Shown: positions 26,375-34,903, numbered from the stretch's first letter. The stretch is DNA of 64,000 bases from Alicyclobacillus mali (GCF_017329565.1 NZ_JAFMTT010000007.1), one strand, 5' to 3'. Notes: generated from the sequence alone by a model not told the origin. A program made the numbers and translations.

Positions 26375-27427
26375 TCAGCTCAGGCTGAGCCAGGTGCTGT
26401 TGCCCAACATCGCGGCGCCGGACGTGGCTTGGTAGATGACTCGGATTTGGCCTACCTCGCCCTTCATCCACGGCGCATACACGAAGGTCATGGACGCCTG
26501 ATTCGGATAGGCGAGAAACCCGGGTGCCGTGGCGTGCGCTTCGGCGCGAGCAACGGCCTGCGTCCACGTGTCAAACACGGCGTCGCCCTGTTTCGGGATC
26601 CACTCGATTTCCTCCAACCGGTACCCCTTCGGCGCGTTCGCAATATGAAAGCTCACGGTGTGTTCGCGCTCACTCGGCGGGCGGTCGATCACGACGCCAG
26701 GAGCTGGCTGGGTCGCCGCCATCAGGTCCACCGTGCCCTGGGGCCAAAAGACCGAGACGTGATCGACCGTGGGCCCGCGGCTGCCATTCGGTAGCCTCGG
26801 GAACACCCATAAAAGCTGGTAGTCAGGCCCCGCTGGATAGAGGTAGATGTAGGAGTCCTGCGTATAGCGGACGCTGCCGGGCGTGCCGAGGACGCCGGCG
26901 ATTTCATGGTACGTGAGCGTGCGCAGCGCCTGCGCGTAGGATCGCACGTCGAAAATCTGTTCCCCTTTGTTGAGGCCAAACGCCACGTCCTTCGCGCGGT
27001 ACGTGAAGTAGACGCCGGCGCCCGCATACGCCTGTGAGGACGGCGATCCCCATGCCTTCATCACCTGATCGATGTTCTCCCCGTCCGCAAACGGCACGCC
27101 GGGAAGTGAGCCGCGCAGTGCTGCCTGCATCACGCTGCGCACCATCTCGCCCGGATTCGGGGCGCGGCCCGCGTCGGCCCGCTCCGGCTGCGCGACGTCC
27201 GCAGAGCCCGCGGCAGTCCCCGCTCCCTGCGGCTCTGCGTTCGTCGCGCTCCTGGCGAGATTGGCGGCGGGTTGAGCCGTTCCCGCTTCTTGCAAACCGA
27301 TTCCATTGGCCGGGCGCTCGGCGCCACACCCCGCCAATCCCAGCGACACGACCACCGCGGCGCCAAGCCCGAGCCGGGGCGCCCAGCGCAGCCGCTCGCC
27401 CCTTCTTTCTTCTGCCCTGTGTCTCAC
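26375..27427 (-). CDS. Lipoprotein with DUF4309-like domain
   Basis: 350 residues. Signal peptide with lipobox LAGC (Cys34), then an Ala/Gly/Pro/Gln-rich spacer to about residue 90. The folded part resembles DUF4309 of Bacilli: one unit covers residues ~95-205 (FADGENIDQVMKAWGSP, VYFTYRAKDVAFGLNKG and later LLWVFP), and the remainder (~230-350) looks like a second, different domain. GTG start with AAGGGGG upstream. Cell-surface anchored; function unknown. It shares its upstream region with the mtnWXB operon, where DnaA boxes lie. Confidence 0.7.
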   Translation of the reverse strand: MRHRAEERRGERLRWAPRLGLGAAVVVSLGLAGCGAERPANGIGLQEAGTAQPAANLARSATNAEPQGAGTAAGSADVAQPERADAGRAPNPGEMVRSVMQAALRGSLPGVPFADGENIDQVMKAWGSPSSQAYAGAGVYFTYRAKDVAFGLNKGEQIFDVRSYAQALRTLTYHEIAGVLGTPGSVRYTQDSYIYLYPAGPDYQLLWVFPRLPNGSRGPTVDHVSVFWPQGTVDLMAATQPAPGVVIDRPPSEREHTVSFHIANAPKGYRLEEIEWIPKQGDAVFDTWTQAVARAEAHATAPGFLAYPNQASMTFVYAPWMKGEVGQIRVIYQATSGAAMLGNSTWLSLS

Positions 27428-27547
27428 ATTGCACGCCCCCTTGTGCAGCGAATGAACTGCTGATCATGAGACGATCCCGCCGCGCACGTTGTGACAGATG
27501 GCTTCCGCACCCTACCTCTCGCCGCCGCTGGCCTGCTGTCCACATGT

Positions 27548-27658
27548 TTATCCACAATTTCATCCCCAATATCCACAGGCTACTGTGGAAAACCGCGTGT
27601 GGCGTGCGATCCCGCTTGTGTATAATGGCGGTTGGATTACCCACAGGGATGTGGATGA
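27548..27658. promoter_or_regulatory. DnaA-box cluster A (mtnW upstream region)
   Basis: Five DnaA-type 9-mers in 111 bp. TTATCCACA at 27548-27556 is perfect. With one mismatch: ATATCCACA (27569), TGTGGAAAA (27584), TTACCCACA (27637) and TGTGGATGA (27650). A TATAAT element (27621-27626) lies among them, so DnaA binding could affect mtnW transcription. Confidence 0.7.
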
Positions 27659-27703
27659 CTCGGCCCGAGTTCCACGCTGACACGAAACGAGGTGGCCTTT
27701 GAG

Positions 27704-28939
27704 ATGGTGAACCAGGATTCTTCCCCTCGCGATGCGGTGGTCGCCACCTATCGCCTGCGGGATCGCAAGGACAAGCTTGAGGCAAGAGCCGAGGGCATTG
27801 CCGTCGGCCTGACCATCGGGACCTGGACGGACCTCCCCGCCGCGCGCAAGTCGGAAGTGGCGAAGCACTGCGGCCGCGTGGAGGGCATTCGCGTGCTCGA
27901 GGAGCGGCCGGAGGGAGACGTCGTCGCCGAGATCGACATCGCGTATCCGGTGGCAAATCTGAATGGCACCTTTGCGTCGCTGCTCGTGACGGTGTTTGGC
28001 AAGCTGTCGATGGACGGCGAGATCCGGCTCGAGCGGCTCCAGATGCCGGACTCGCTCGTGCGCCAGTTCCCCGGGCCGAAGTTTGGCGTCGAGGGCGTCA
28101 GGCAGCGCCTCGGCGCGTACCATCGCCCGCTCGTCATGAGCATCTTCAAGGCGTGCGCGGGGCTCACGCTGGACGAACTCGTGGAGGCGTTCGGCGAACA
28201 GGCCGAGGGTGGCGTCGATCTCGTCAAGGACGACGAGATCTTCTTCACGGAGGCGTACGCCACGCCGGAGGATCGCGTCCGCGCCTACGCGGCGAAGGCG
28301 GACGAGATCGCCCAGCGGACGGGGCGAAGGACCGCCTACGCCGTCAACCTGACCGGGCCGGTGCACAGCCTGCGTGAGAGGGCCCGCAGGCTCGCGGAGC
28401 TCGGCGCCGGTGCGCTGCTCGTCAACGTGGTGGCGTACGGCTACGACGTGGTGGCGGATCTCGCCCGAGACCCCGAGGTCCACGTGCCCATCCTCGCGCA
28501 CCCGGCCGTGTCGGGGGCGCTGTACGGATCGCCCAACTACGGCATCGCGGCGGACATCGTGCTCGGGCAGCTCATGCGGCTCGCGGGCGCGGATATCGGC
28601 ATCTTCCCGTCCATGTACGGCAGCGTGACGCTCGGCCGCGAGGCCACGGACCGGCTACTTCAGCACCTGCGGGCGGAAGGGGCGCCCAAACCCGTCCTTC
28701 CCGCGCCGTCCGCTGGCATCTACCCCGGTCTCGTGCCGCGGCTGTATCAGGACTTCGGCGTCGATCTCGTCCTGAACGCCGGCGGCGGCATTCACGGCCA
28801 CCCGGGCGGCGCGCGCATGGGCGGTCGCGCGTTCTTCGACGCCATCTGGGCCGTCGAGCACGGCGTGCCGCTTCAGGAGGCCGCAAAGGATCGCCCGGCC
28901 CTGCGCCAGGCGCTGGAGAAGTGGGGGATGCCCTCGTGA
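27704..28939 (+). CDS. mtnW: 2,3-diketo-5-methylthiopentyl-1-phosphate enolase (RuBisCO-like)
   Basis: 411-residue form-IV RuBisCO-like protein of methionine salvage. It tautomerises 2,3-diketo-5-methylthiopentyl-1-phosphate before dephosphorylation by MtnX. Seen: catalytic-region Lys149 (SIFKACAGLT) and the metal-site segment VDLVKDDE with Lys175 as the carbamylated lysine and D177/E178 as ligands. The canonical loop-6 lysine needed for CO2 fixation is not recognisable. Start ATG at 27704 with AACGAGGTG ~10 bases upstream; length matches B. subtilis MtnW. The stop overlaps the mtnX start (GTGA). No SAM riboswitch is seen upstream; instead there is a DnaA-box cluster. Confidence 0.95.
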   Translation: MVNQDSSPRDAVVATYRLRDRKDKLEARAEGIAVGLTIGTWTDLPAARKSEVAKHCGRVEGIRVLEERPEGDVVAEIDIAYPVANLNGTFASLLVTVFGKLSMDGEIRLERLQMPDSLVRQFPGPKFGVEGVRQRLGAYHRPLVMSIFKACAGLTLDELVEAFGEQAEGGVDLVKDDEIFFTEAYATPEDRVRAYAAKADEIAQRTGRRTAYAVNLTGPVHSLRERARRLAELGAGALLVNVVAYGYDVVADLARDPEVHVPILAHPAVSGALYGSPNYGIAADIVLGQLMRLAGADIGIFPSMYGSVTLGREATDRLLQHLRAEGAPKPVLPAPSAGIYPGLVPRLYQDFGVDLVLNAGGGIHGHPGGARMGGRAFFDAIWAVEHGVPLQEAAKDRPALRQALEKWGMPS

Positions 28940-29610
28940 CGGTGCGCGTGATCTGCGACTTTGACGGCACCATCTCCGAGCGGGACATGATTGTGAGCAT
29001 CATGCGCCACTTTGCGCCCGAGGCAAGCGAGCCCATCATCCAGGCCGTGCGCGCCGGCGAGCGATCCGTCAAAGACGGCGTCGAGGCGATGTTTGCCCTG
29101 ATCCCGTCCAACCAGTATGGCGCGGTGGCGGCGTACGCCCAGGCGGCGACCGCCGTGCGCCGAGGTTTTCCACAATTCATCCACACCTGTGAACAACTCG
29201 GGTGGAAAGTCGCGATCGTCAGCGGCGGATTCGACTTTTTCGTGGAGCCAGTTATCCACAACTTATCCACAGCGTCTGTGGATATCTATTGCAACCGCAT
29301 CGACGCAAGCGGCTCTCACCTGCGCGTGAGGTGGTCAAAGCCCTGCGACGAGGCGTGCGACGGCGGCTGCGGCCTGTGCAAGCCGCGCGTCATCCGCGAA
29401 ATCGCGCAGCCGGGCGATCGCGTCATCGCCATCGGCGATGGGGTCACGGATGTCAAAGCTGCGAAGATGGCCGATTTCGTCTTTGCGAGAAGCGATCTCC
29501 TGCGCTTGGCGCGGGAGCTGGGCCTGCCCCACCTTCCGTTTGAGACGTTTGACGACATCACAGCGGCGATTCTGGACAAGGGGAGCGAACTGTATGCCCA
29601 CCTTTCATGA
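28936..29610 (+). CDS. mtnX: 2-hydroxy-3-keto-5-methylthiopentenyl-1-phosphate phosphatase
   Basis: 224-residue HAD-family phosphatase. Motif I is CDFDGTISERD (nucleophile Asp8, Asp10), motif II IVSGGFDFF, and motif IV IGDGVTDVKAA. A cysteine cluster (KPCDEACDGGCGLCKP) is typical of MtnX. It converts the MtnW product to the acireductone used by MtnD. The GTG start overlaps the mtnW stop and the end overlaps mtnB by 17 bp, so the three genes are translationally coupled. The middle of this gene carries a dense DnaA-box cluster (29166-29285). Confidence 0.94.
   Translation: MTVRVICDFDGTISERDMIVSIMRHFAPEASEPIIQAVRAGERSVKDGVEAMFALIPSNQYGAVAAYAQAATAVRRGFPQFIHTCEQLGWKVAIVSGGFDFFVEPVIHNLSTASVDIYCNRIDASGSHLRVRWSKPCDEACDGGCGLCKPRVIREIAQPGDRVIAIGDGVTDVKAAKMADFVFARSDLLRLARELGLPHLPFETFDDITAAILDKGSELYAHLS
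29166..29285. promoter_or_regulatory. DnaA-box cluster B (inside mtnX)
   Basis: Perfect TTATCCACA at 29252-29260 and 29263-29271. One-mismatch boxes at 29166 (TTTTCCACA), 29277 (TGTGGATAT) and 29277-85 on the reverse strand; TCATCCACA at 29277-85 region aside, one more lies at 29177-29185. A two-mismatch box is at 29188. Five boxes with at most one mismatch in 120 bp of coding DNA is well beyond what codon use would produce by chance. Confidence 0.7.
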
Positions 29611-30220
29611 GGCGCAGACGAGCGTGATGGAGCTTGCCCAGTTCGCGGCGAGCCGTGGCTGGTTGCCCGCGACGAGCGGCAATCTCTCGGTGCGGGTGTC
29701 GGATCAGCCGCTCACGTTTGCCATCACGCGAAGCGGCGCGGACAAGACCCGGCTTCAGCCCGAGGACGTGCTGCTGCTTGACGCGGACATGCGCGCGCAA
29801 GGCGATACGCCGTACAAGCCTTCTGCGGAGACCACGGTGCACGTGGCGCTGTACCAGAAGTTCGAGTGCGGCAGCATTCTCCACGTCCACACGGTCTACA
29901 ACAACCTGGTGAGCGAGCTGTATGCAGAGCAAGGTTTCGTGGAAATCCGCGGGCACGAGCTCGTCAAGGCGCTCGGCCACTGGGAGGAAGGTGCCGCCGT
30001 GCGCATCCCGATTGTGCCCAACTGGGCGGACCTTCATCGGCTCGGCTCAGCGGTGGCCGAGGCGGCGCAGGCCGACGTTCCCGCCGTCTTGGTGCGCGCG
30101 CACGGCGTGTACGCGTGGGGGGACACGCCGGACGATGCGCGCCGGCACCTGGAAGCCATCGAGTTTTTGTGCGAATACGTGTACAAGCTCCATCTCGCCC
30201 GGGGGCGCGGTGCCGTATAA
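29594..30220 (+). CDS. mtnB: Methylthioribulose-1-phosphate dehydratase
   Basis: 208-residue class-II aldolase-type, zinc-dependent enzyme of methionine salvage, dehydrating methylthioribulose-1-phosphate to the diketo intermediate used by MtnW. Recognisable: WLPATSGNLSVRV, ITRSGADK, SAETTVHVALY, the zinc ligands in LHVHTVYNN, and a third histidine near RAHGVYAWG. ATG at 29594 with GGGGAG 8 bases upstream; it overlaps mtnX. Last gene of the mtnWXB operon; mtnA and mtnK are not in the window. Confidence 0.95.
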   Translation: MPTFHEAQTSVMELAQFAASRGWLPATSGNLSVRVSDQPLTFAITRSGADKTRLQPEDVLLLDADMRAQGDTPYKPSAETTVHVALYQKFECGSILHVHTVYNNLVSELYAEQGFVEIRGHELVKALGHWEEGAAVRIPIVPNWADLHRLGSAVAEAAQADVPAVLVRAHGVYAWGDTPDDARRHLEAIEFLCEYVYKLHLARGRGAV

Positions 30221-30269
30221 CCGTGAGGCATTCGGCGCACACTAGCCGCGGAAAGCGGGGTGGAGCGCC

Positions 30270-30446
30270 GTGGGCCCTGAATTTGCGTCATGGTTTCAAG
30301 GCCTTGATTCCGAAACCATCATGTGGATGATCATCCTTTCGGTCATGCTCATGCTCGTCGGCGGTGGACTGCTGTATTGGGATCACGTGATGCGCCAACA
30401 CGACGAACCCGTGCACCCGCTTGATTCTCCTGGAGAGCGGCGCTGA
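30270..30446 (+). CDS. Small single-pass membrane protein
   Basis: 58 residues: a short polar N-terminus (MGPEFASWFQGLDSE), one helix rich in Met/Leu/Ile/Val (IMWMIILSVMLMLVGGGLL), then a basic/acidic tail (DHVMRQHDEPVHP). GTG start with GGGGTGGAG upstream. It is 49 bp after mtnB and ends at a strong terminator, so it may be the last gene of that transcript. Not a recognised family. Confidence 0.6.
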   Translation: MGPEFASWFQGLDSETIMWMIILSVMLMLVGGGLLYWDHVMRQHDEPVHPLDSPGERR

Positions 30447-30475
30447 GGCCCATGGGGGCCGTCGGCGCCGCTTTT
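30436..30475 (+). terminator. Intrinsic terminator after mtn region
   Basis: AGCGGCGC (30436-30443) pairs with GCGCCGCT (30465-30472) around an inner GGCCC/GGGCC stem; four T residues follow. Confidence 0.8.
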
Positions 30476-30504
30476 CCATCTGCACAGCCGGAAGCACCAC
30501 AGTC

Positions 30505-30533
30505 TTGATGCCTCATACCAATTCAGGTATTCT
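30505..30533 (+). promoter_or_regulatory. Sigma-A-like promoter of secreted protein gene
   Basis: TTGATG (30505-30510), 17-bp spacer, TATTCT (30528-30533), about 93 bp before the gene start at 30626. Confidence 0.6.
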
Positions 30534-30625
30534 GTGATCGAAGCGAAAAAATCAGATAGATTTCCAGATTCGCACGGCGGGGAATGGGTGAAATTTCTTC
30601 GGCGCAAGTGCGCGTGGGGGGCCTT

Positions 30626-31717
30626 ATGTCGTTCATGACCAAGTCTGCGCTGGTCTCTGTGACCGTCCTTTTCCTCGCTGCGGGGAGCTGGCTGGGGAAG
30701 TTTGCGGCGGACATTCGGGCGGTGCAGCCGTCCTCAGCGGTTCATACCGTTCGCGTGTCGGCCGCACCCGTTGCGTTTCCTTTCCCAGCCGATGCCTACA
30801 GCCCGACGGCAGGCTTCCTCTGTCCGACGCCAGGCGTGCAGGTGCCGGGCGGGCCCAAGCCGGGATCGTACGCGTACGGGCGCATCTGGGCGAGCCATCT
30901 GCACGCGTATTTGCCTCAGCCAGGCGCTGAACGCTATCGCGAGACGTACGACGAGCAGGCGAGCGGCGACTGGGTTGTCTGGCAGTACGTCACGATGGAC
31001 ATGTCGGACGGCTTGACGCGCGTGGACGCGTATCATGTGAAGACCCAACGGGCGTCTGAAGTGTGGCGCGCGTCGCCCGCGAACGGCGTGCTCTTGAAAA
31101 TGCAACTGGTCAGCAATCACCTTTGGTATCTCACAGAGACCGTGCAGAGTTCGGTCAAGTCCGAGACCGTCGAAACAGAGCTCCACGACCGAAATCTCGA
31201 AACGGGAGCGGATCGCGTCGTCCTGATAAGCGCGGCGCAGGGCCTAGGGGAGGTCGCGACGGACTTCGCCGTCGATGGCTCGACCGTCGCCCTGGTCGAG
31301 GAGCGCGCGGGGGACGTCCTGCGCGTCCCGATGAAAATCCCGTTCACGCTTGATCTCGACGATCTCGCCCACCATCGCGCTGTCACCGTGGCGCACGGGG
31401 AGAACGAGAATCCCACCACCCTGTGCGCGGCAAACGGCATTTACGCGTGGTCGTCCAATGCGGCGGGTGTCATGGCCTACGTGTCAGCGACCGGCCAGAC
31501 GCTGCACATCGCCTCGACGCCGTCCTACGTGGCGGTGGGCGGGCACGAGGTGTGGTGGCACGCCATCAATTCGGACGCGTACGGGGGAGAAAACGTGCTC
31601 ACGGGAGAGCGGCTCCGCTTCCCGTCGAGTGTGAAGCCCATGGGCATCGTCTTCTCGAACGGCGTCGGCATCGTCAACACGATGCACAACACGTATACCT
31701 TCTCGCCGAGCGCTTGA
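30626..31717 (+). CDS. Secreted protein, possibly beta-propeller
   Basis: 363 residues. An N-terminal signal sequence (MSFMTKSALVSVTVLFLAAG) is followed by a Pro/Ala-rich stretch and then many short beta strands with aromatic/Gly turns (DWVVWQYVTM, LWYLTETV, IYAWSSN, EVWWHAIN). This resembles a propeller-type repeat, as in YncE/TolB-like domains. No catalytic motif or lipobox is seen. ATG start with GGGGGG upstream. Function unknown. Confidence 0.6.
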   Translation: MSFMTKSALVSVTVLFLAAGSWLGKFAADIRAVQPSSAVHTVRVSAAPVAFPFPADAYSPTAGFLCPTPGVQVPGGPKPGSYAYGRIWASHLHAYLPQPGAERYRETYDEQASGDWVVWQYVTMDMSDGLTRVDAYHVKTQRASEVWRASPANGVLLKMQLVSNHLWYLTETVQSSVKSETVETELHDRNLETGADRVVLISAAQGLGEVATDFAVDGSTVALVEERAGDVLRVPMKIPFTLDLDDLAHHRAVTVAHGENENPTTLCAANGIYAWSSNAAGVMAYVSATGQTLHIASTPSYVAVGGHEVWWHAINSDAYGGENVLTGERLRFPSSVKPMGIVFSNGVGIVNTMHNTYTFSPSA

Positions 31718-31748
31718 CGGGACGCGGCCGCTTGGTCCGCAGCGCGAG

Positions 31749-31777
31749 CGGGCCGAGCTATCGCCCTCGGCCCGTCT
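31749..31777 (+). terminator. Terminator-like hairpin
   Basis: CGGGCCGAG / CTCGGCCCG 9-bp stem (31749-31757, 31766-31774) followed by a short T-containing stretch. It lies between a plus-strand gene and a convergent small gene and overlaps the stop of the latter. Confidence 0.6.
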
Positions 31778-31871
31778 TCGCGTCGTGCCGGCGCACGCGG
31801 ATGTCCACCACGGCCCACGCCGCGGCGATGCCCACGACAAACGCGAGTCCCCATAGCCAGTCAGGTACCAC
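31758..31871 (-). CDS. Very small membrane protein
   Basis: 37 residues: MVPDWLWG, a helix (LAFVVGIAAAWAVV), then a strongly basic tail (DIRVRRHDAKTGRGR). GTG start with a near-perfect GAAGGAGG 9 bases upstream, the main reason to believe it. Not a recognised family; the positive tail suggests an inside C-terminus. Confidence 0.5.
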   Translation of the reverse strand: MVPDWLWGLAFVVGIAAAWAVVDIRVRRHDAKTGRGR

Positions 31872-31986
31872 GGTGACCAGCCTCCTTCGGTCTCCCGCTA
31901 GCGTGCGCGAAAGGCGGAGGCCCTATGCGCGGCGCGCGAGCCGTCCGTCGGTGCCTCGGCCCGGCCTTAGGTTGGGCGCAGCTGTC

Positions 31987-33834
31987 TCACACGACCCGCA
32001 CGCGGTACGCCTTCATCCACTCGTTCACTTCCCACAGGTAGTGGAACATCTGAGCCGTGCCCATGATCTGGCCGAACCACGGCCGGTGCTCCATGGGATG
32101 CTTGCTCATCTCCGCCAAGGCGCGAATGGCGTTCGAATCGACAAACGGCAGGATGGGCGAGGACGGATCGTCCAGCATATCGAGGGCCCGCTGGCGCAGA
32201 AGGGCCAGATACGCCGGGTGGGGCGTGGAGGGGTACGGGCTCTTCTTGCGGTACAGGGCTTCGCGCGGCAGGAAGTCCTCCATGGCCAGCCGCAGGATGC
32301 CCTTCACCTCGCCGCCCGCCGTCTTCAGCTCCCAAGGAATGTTGAACACGTATTCCACCAGCCGGTGATCGCAGAACGGCACGCGCACCTCGAGGCCGGA
32401 CGCCATGCTCATGCGGTCCTTGCGGTCGAGCAGCGTGGGCATGAAGCGCGTGATGGACAAATAGCCAATCTCCCGCAGGCGCGCGGCGCGACCGGTTTCG
32501 CCCGGCAGGCGTGGAACCTCGTCGAGTGCCTCGTGGTAGCGTTCCCTGACGTACGACTCGGGGCGGATGCGGTGCTTGAGTTCATCCGACATGATGGCCA
32601 TGCGCTCGTACAGCCTGAGCGACCATGGGAACGTGTCCGCGGCGAGCGCGTCCTCGCGGTGAAACCACGGATAACCGCCGAACACTTCGTCCGCCGCCTC
32701 GCCGGACAGGGCCACGGTGACGTCTTCCTTCACGCGCTTGCAGAACAGGTAAAGCGACGTGTCGATGTCGGCCATGCCGGGGAGATCGCGCGCGAACAGC
32801 GGATCGCCGAGATGGTGCTCCAAATCCGGCGTGTCAAAGGCGATGGGGTGATGGATGCTCCCGATGTGCTCGGCGATCATCTTGGCCCACGGGCCGTCGA
32901 GGCTCTTCTGGAACGCGTTGGCCTGAAAGTACTTCTCCATGTCGACGAACTCGATGGCGTAGGTGTGCAGGGGATCGCGCCCCATCCGCTGGTAATAGCG
33001 CGCCGCAACGGCCGAGACCGCGCTCGAGTCGAGGCCGCCCGACAGGAACGTCCCGAGCGGCACGTCGGAGACCAACTGGCGTTCGACGGTGTCGATGAAG
33101 AGGTGGCGCACCGTCTCCACCGTCTTCTCCAGCGAATCGGTGTGTTCGAGGCTCTCGAGCTTCCAGTAGCGGCGGACGGAGATCCCCTCGGGCCGGGCGA
33201 TGAGCAGATGCCCCGGCTTCAATTCCTCGATGCCTTTGAGCACGCCGAGCCCGGGAGTGCGCGCGGGGCCGATGGCGAAGATCTCGGCGAGCCCTGTCTC
33301 ATCGAGGACCGGCTCCACGCTCGGGTGCGCGAGGAGCGCCTTGAGCTCGGACCCAAACGCCAATCCATCCCCGATGCGCGTGAAAAACAGGGGTTTCACG
33401 CCCAGACGATCTCGCCCGAGCACGAGCTTCTCCTCGGCCTGATCCCAGATGGCAAACGCAAAGATGCCGTTCAGCCGTTCCACGCACGCCTCGCCCCAGG
33501 CGATGTACGAGACGAGCAGCACCTCGGTGTCCGAATAGCCATCGAAGCCGTAGCCGCGCGCGGCGAGATCGCGCCTCAGGTCTTCTGTGTTGTACAGCTC
33601 GCCGTTGTACACGATGGTGTAGCTGCGTCCGTTCACCGTGCGGGTCATCGGCTGCTTGCCGCCGTCCGGATCGACCACAATCAGCCGGCGATGGGCGAAG
33701 AGCGCGTGCGCCGCCGCGAACCAGCCGCTTGCGTCGGGGCCGCGCGACACGAGCGTCTGCCCCATTTGTTTCACGATGTCGATGTCCGGCCGCAGATCGC
33801 GCGTCCAGTCGACCCAGCCAGCAATTCCGCACAT
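31987..33834 (-). CDS. asnB: Asparagine synthetase, glutamine-hydrolysing
   Basis: 615 residues. The N-terminal glutaminase domain begins MCGIAGW with the catalytic Cys2 exposed after Met removal, followed by RGPDASG and the YNGELYN region. The synthetase domain has the PP-loop LSGGLDSSAVS and the conserved GYPWFHRED, RKDRMSMASGLEVRVPFCDH and ending KKSPYPSTPHP. It converts aspartate to asparagine with ATP and glutamine. ATG start with GAGGAGGAA upstream. The length is normal for AsnB. A 6-bp inverted repeat (ACGCCA/TGGCGT, 33853-33866) lies just upstream. Confidence 0.96.
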   Translation of the reverse strand: MCGIAGWVDWTRDLRPDIDIVKQMGQTLVSRGPDASGWFAAAHALFAHRRLIVVDPDGGKQPMTRTVNGRSYTIVYNGELYNTEDLRRDLAARGYGFDGYSDTEVLLVSYIAWGEACVERLNGIFAFAIWDQAEEKLVLGRDRLGVKPLFFTRIGDGLAFGSELKALLAHPSVEPVLDETGLAEIFAIGPARTPGLGVLKGIEELKPGHLLIARPEGISVRRYWKLESLEHTDSLEKTVETVRHLFIDTVERQLVSDVPLGTFLSGGLDSSAVSAVAARYYQRMGRDPLHTYAIEFVDMEKYFQANAFQKSLDGPWAKMIAEHIGSIHHPIAFDTPDLEHHLGDPLFARDLPGMADIDTSLYLFCKRVKEDVTVALSGEAADEVFGGYPWFHREDALAADTFPWSLRLYERMAIMSDELKHRIRPESYVRERYHEALDEVPRLPGETGRAARLREIGYLSITRFMPTLLDRKDRMSMASGLEVRVPFCDHRLVEYVFNIPWELKTAGGEVKGILRLAMEDFLPREALYRKKSPYPSTPHPAYLALLRQRALDMLDDPSSPILPFVDSNAIRALAEMSKHPMEHRPWFGQIMGTAQMFHYLWEVNEWMKAYRVRVV

Positions 33835-33988
33835 GGGCAGTTCCTCCTCGCATGACGCCACTTGGCGTAGATCACGAAATCGCCATACCTTATGCGGGCG
33901 GGGCGGGATAGGTGCCCAGGAGTCGGCGCGGCGCATCGCTGTTTTGGTATACTGGGGCGAGAAGGGGCTGCGCGAGGAGGCGATGCGG

Positions 33989-34321
33989 ATGGCCGTCGTC
34001 AACATGACCGAGGTGCTGGCGATACAGATATGGAAAGATCCGGAGCTTCAGAAGCTGCTGCCGTGCCACTGCCAGCAATGCCTCGACGACGTCCTGGCGA
34101 TGGCGCTGAATCACTTGCCTCCGCGCTACGCCACGACGGATGAGGGGCAACTCTACGTTCAGGTGGAATATCTCCGGCCCCAGCTTCGCTCCGACATCCT
34201 CCGCGAGCTGACCCAGGCAGCGCTTTGGGTGTCGAGCCACCCGCGCCATGCGAGCGCCGAGTCCGACGCTGCGGGCGGCGATTCCGCACCGATGGAAAGC
34301 GAGGGCGGATCGCACACATGA
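33989..34321 (+). CDS. Late competence protein ComFB-like
   Basis: 110 residues. The block KLLPCHCQQCLDDVLAMALNHLPPRY followed by V(Q)VEYLRPQLRSDILRELTQA matches the ComFB family (late competence development protein), which has a zinc-like cysteine pair. ATG at 33989, 8 bases after GAGGAGG. An extended -10 promoter (TGG TATACT, 33945-33953) precedes it. Its stop overlaps the tadA start (ATGA), so the two are coupled. Role outside the competence operon is uncertain. Confidence 0.8.
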   Translation: MAVVNMTEVLAIQIWKDPELQKLLPCHCQQCLDDVLAMALNHLPPRYATTDEGQLYVQVEYLRPQLRSDILRELTQAALWVSSHPRHASAESDAAGGDSAPMESEGGSHT

Positions 34322-34806
34322 ACGACCAGATAGCCGACGAGCGGTTCATGCGCCGGGCGCTGGAACTGGCGGAAGAGGCGGCTCGCTGGGGCGAGGTGCC
34401 GGTCGGCGCCGTGGTGGTGGAGGACGGGCGCGTCGTCGGCGAGGGGTTCAACCGCCGGGAAACGTGGCGGGATGGGACGGCGCACGCGGAGATGCTGGCC
34501 ATTGAGGAGGCGAGCCGCCGATTGGGCGGCTGGCGCTTGACAAATTGCGTCTTATATGTAACACTCGAGCCTTGTCCGATGTGTGCCGGGGCCATCGTCC
34601 TCTCGCGTGTTCATCGCCTCGTGTACGGTGCGACGGATGCGAAGGGCGGGGCCGTGATGTCCAGGGTTCGACTCCTGGAGCCAGGGCTTTGGAACCACGC
34701 GCCGCAAATTACCTCTGGCATTCTGGCGGACGATTGTGCTAAACTATTAAAGGACTTCTTCCGGAAGCGCCGCACGCAGGCGCAGCGGGGAAGCGATGCG
34801 AGATGA
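34318..34806 (+). CDS. tadA: tRNA adenosine(34) deaminase
   Basis: 162-residue zinc deaminase converting A34 to inosine in tRNA-Arg(ACG). Catalytic HAE at 56-58 and zinc ligands in PCPMC (C86, C89) are present, with the family stretch VYGATDAKGGAVMS. The ATG overlaps the comFB stop. It is followed within 10 bp by tRNA-Ser and then SRP RNA, the conserved Bacilli arrangement. Confidence 0.95.
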   Translation: MNDQIADERFMRRALELAEEAARWGEVPVGAVVVEDGRVVGEGFNRRETWRDGTAHAEMLAIEEASRRLGGWRLTNCVLYVTLEPCPMCAGAIVLSRVHRLVYGATDAKGGAVMSRVRLLEPGLWNHAPQITSGILADDCAKLLKDFFRKRRTQAQRGSDAR

Positions 34807-34810
34807 CCGC

Positions 34811-34900
34811 GGAGAGATGTCTGAGTGGTCGAAAGAGCCCGCCTCGAAAGCGGGTAGGTCCGCAAGGGCCTCGTGGGTTCGAATCCCACTCTCTCCGCCA
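34811..34900 (+). tRNA. tRNA-Ser (CGA)
   Basis: 90-nt class-II tRNA with encoded CCA. Acceptor GGAGAGA/TCTCTCC, anticodon stem CCCGC/GCGGG with loop CTCGAAA (anticodon CGA), a long variable arm (TAGGTCCGCAAGGGCCTC) and a normal T-arm. Confidence 0.96.
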
Positions 34901-34903
34901 GAA

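Noticed and set aside
27428..27703. SAM (S-box) riboswitch upstream of mtnW
   Set aside because: Looked for because mtn operons in Bacillus use it; I saw no S-box core or terminator.
27548..29285. Replication origin (oriC)
   Set aside because: DnaA boxes are present, but no dnaA/dnaN genes and no AT-rich unwinding region; the boxes in mtnX lie in coding sequence. Kept as DnaA-box clusters only.
33853..33866. ACGCCA/TGGCGT inverted repeat upstream of asnB
   Set aside because: Only 6-bp arms in GC-rich DNA near the ribosome site; too weak to call an operator.
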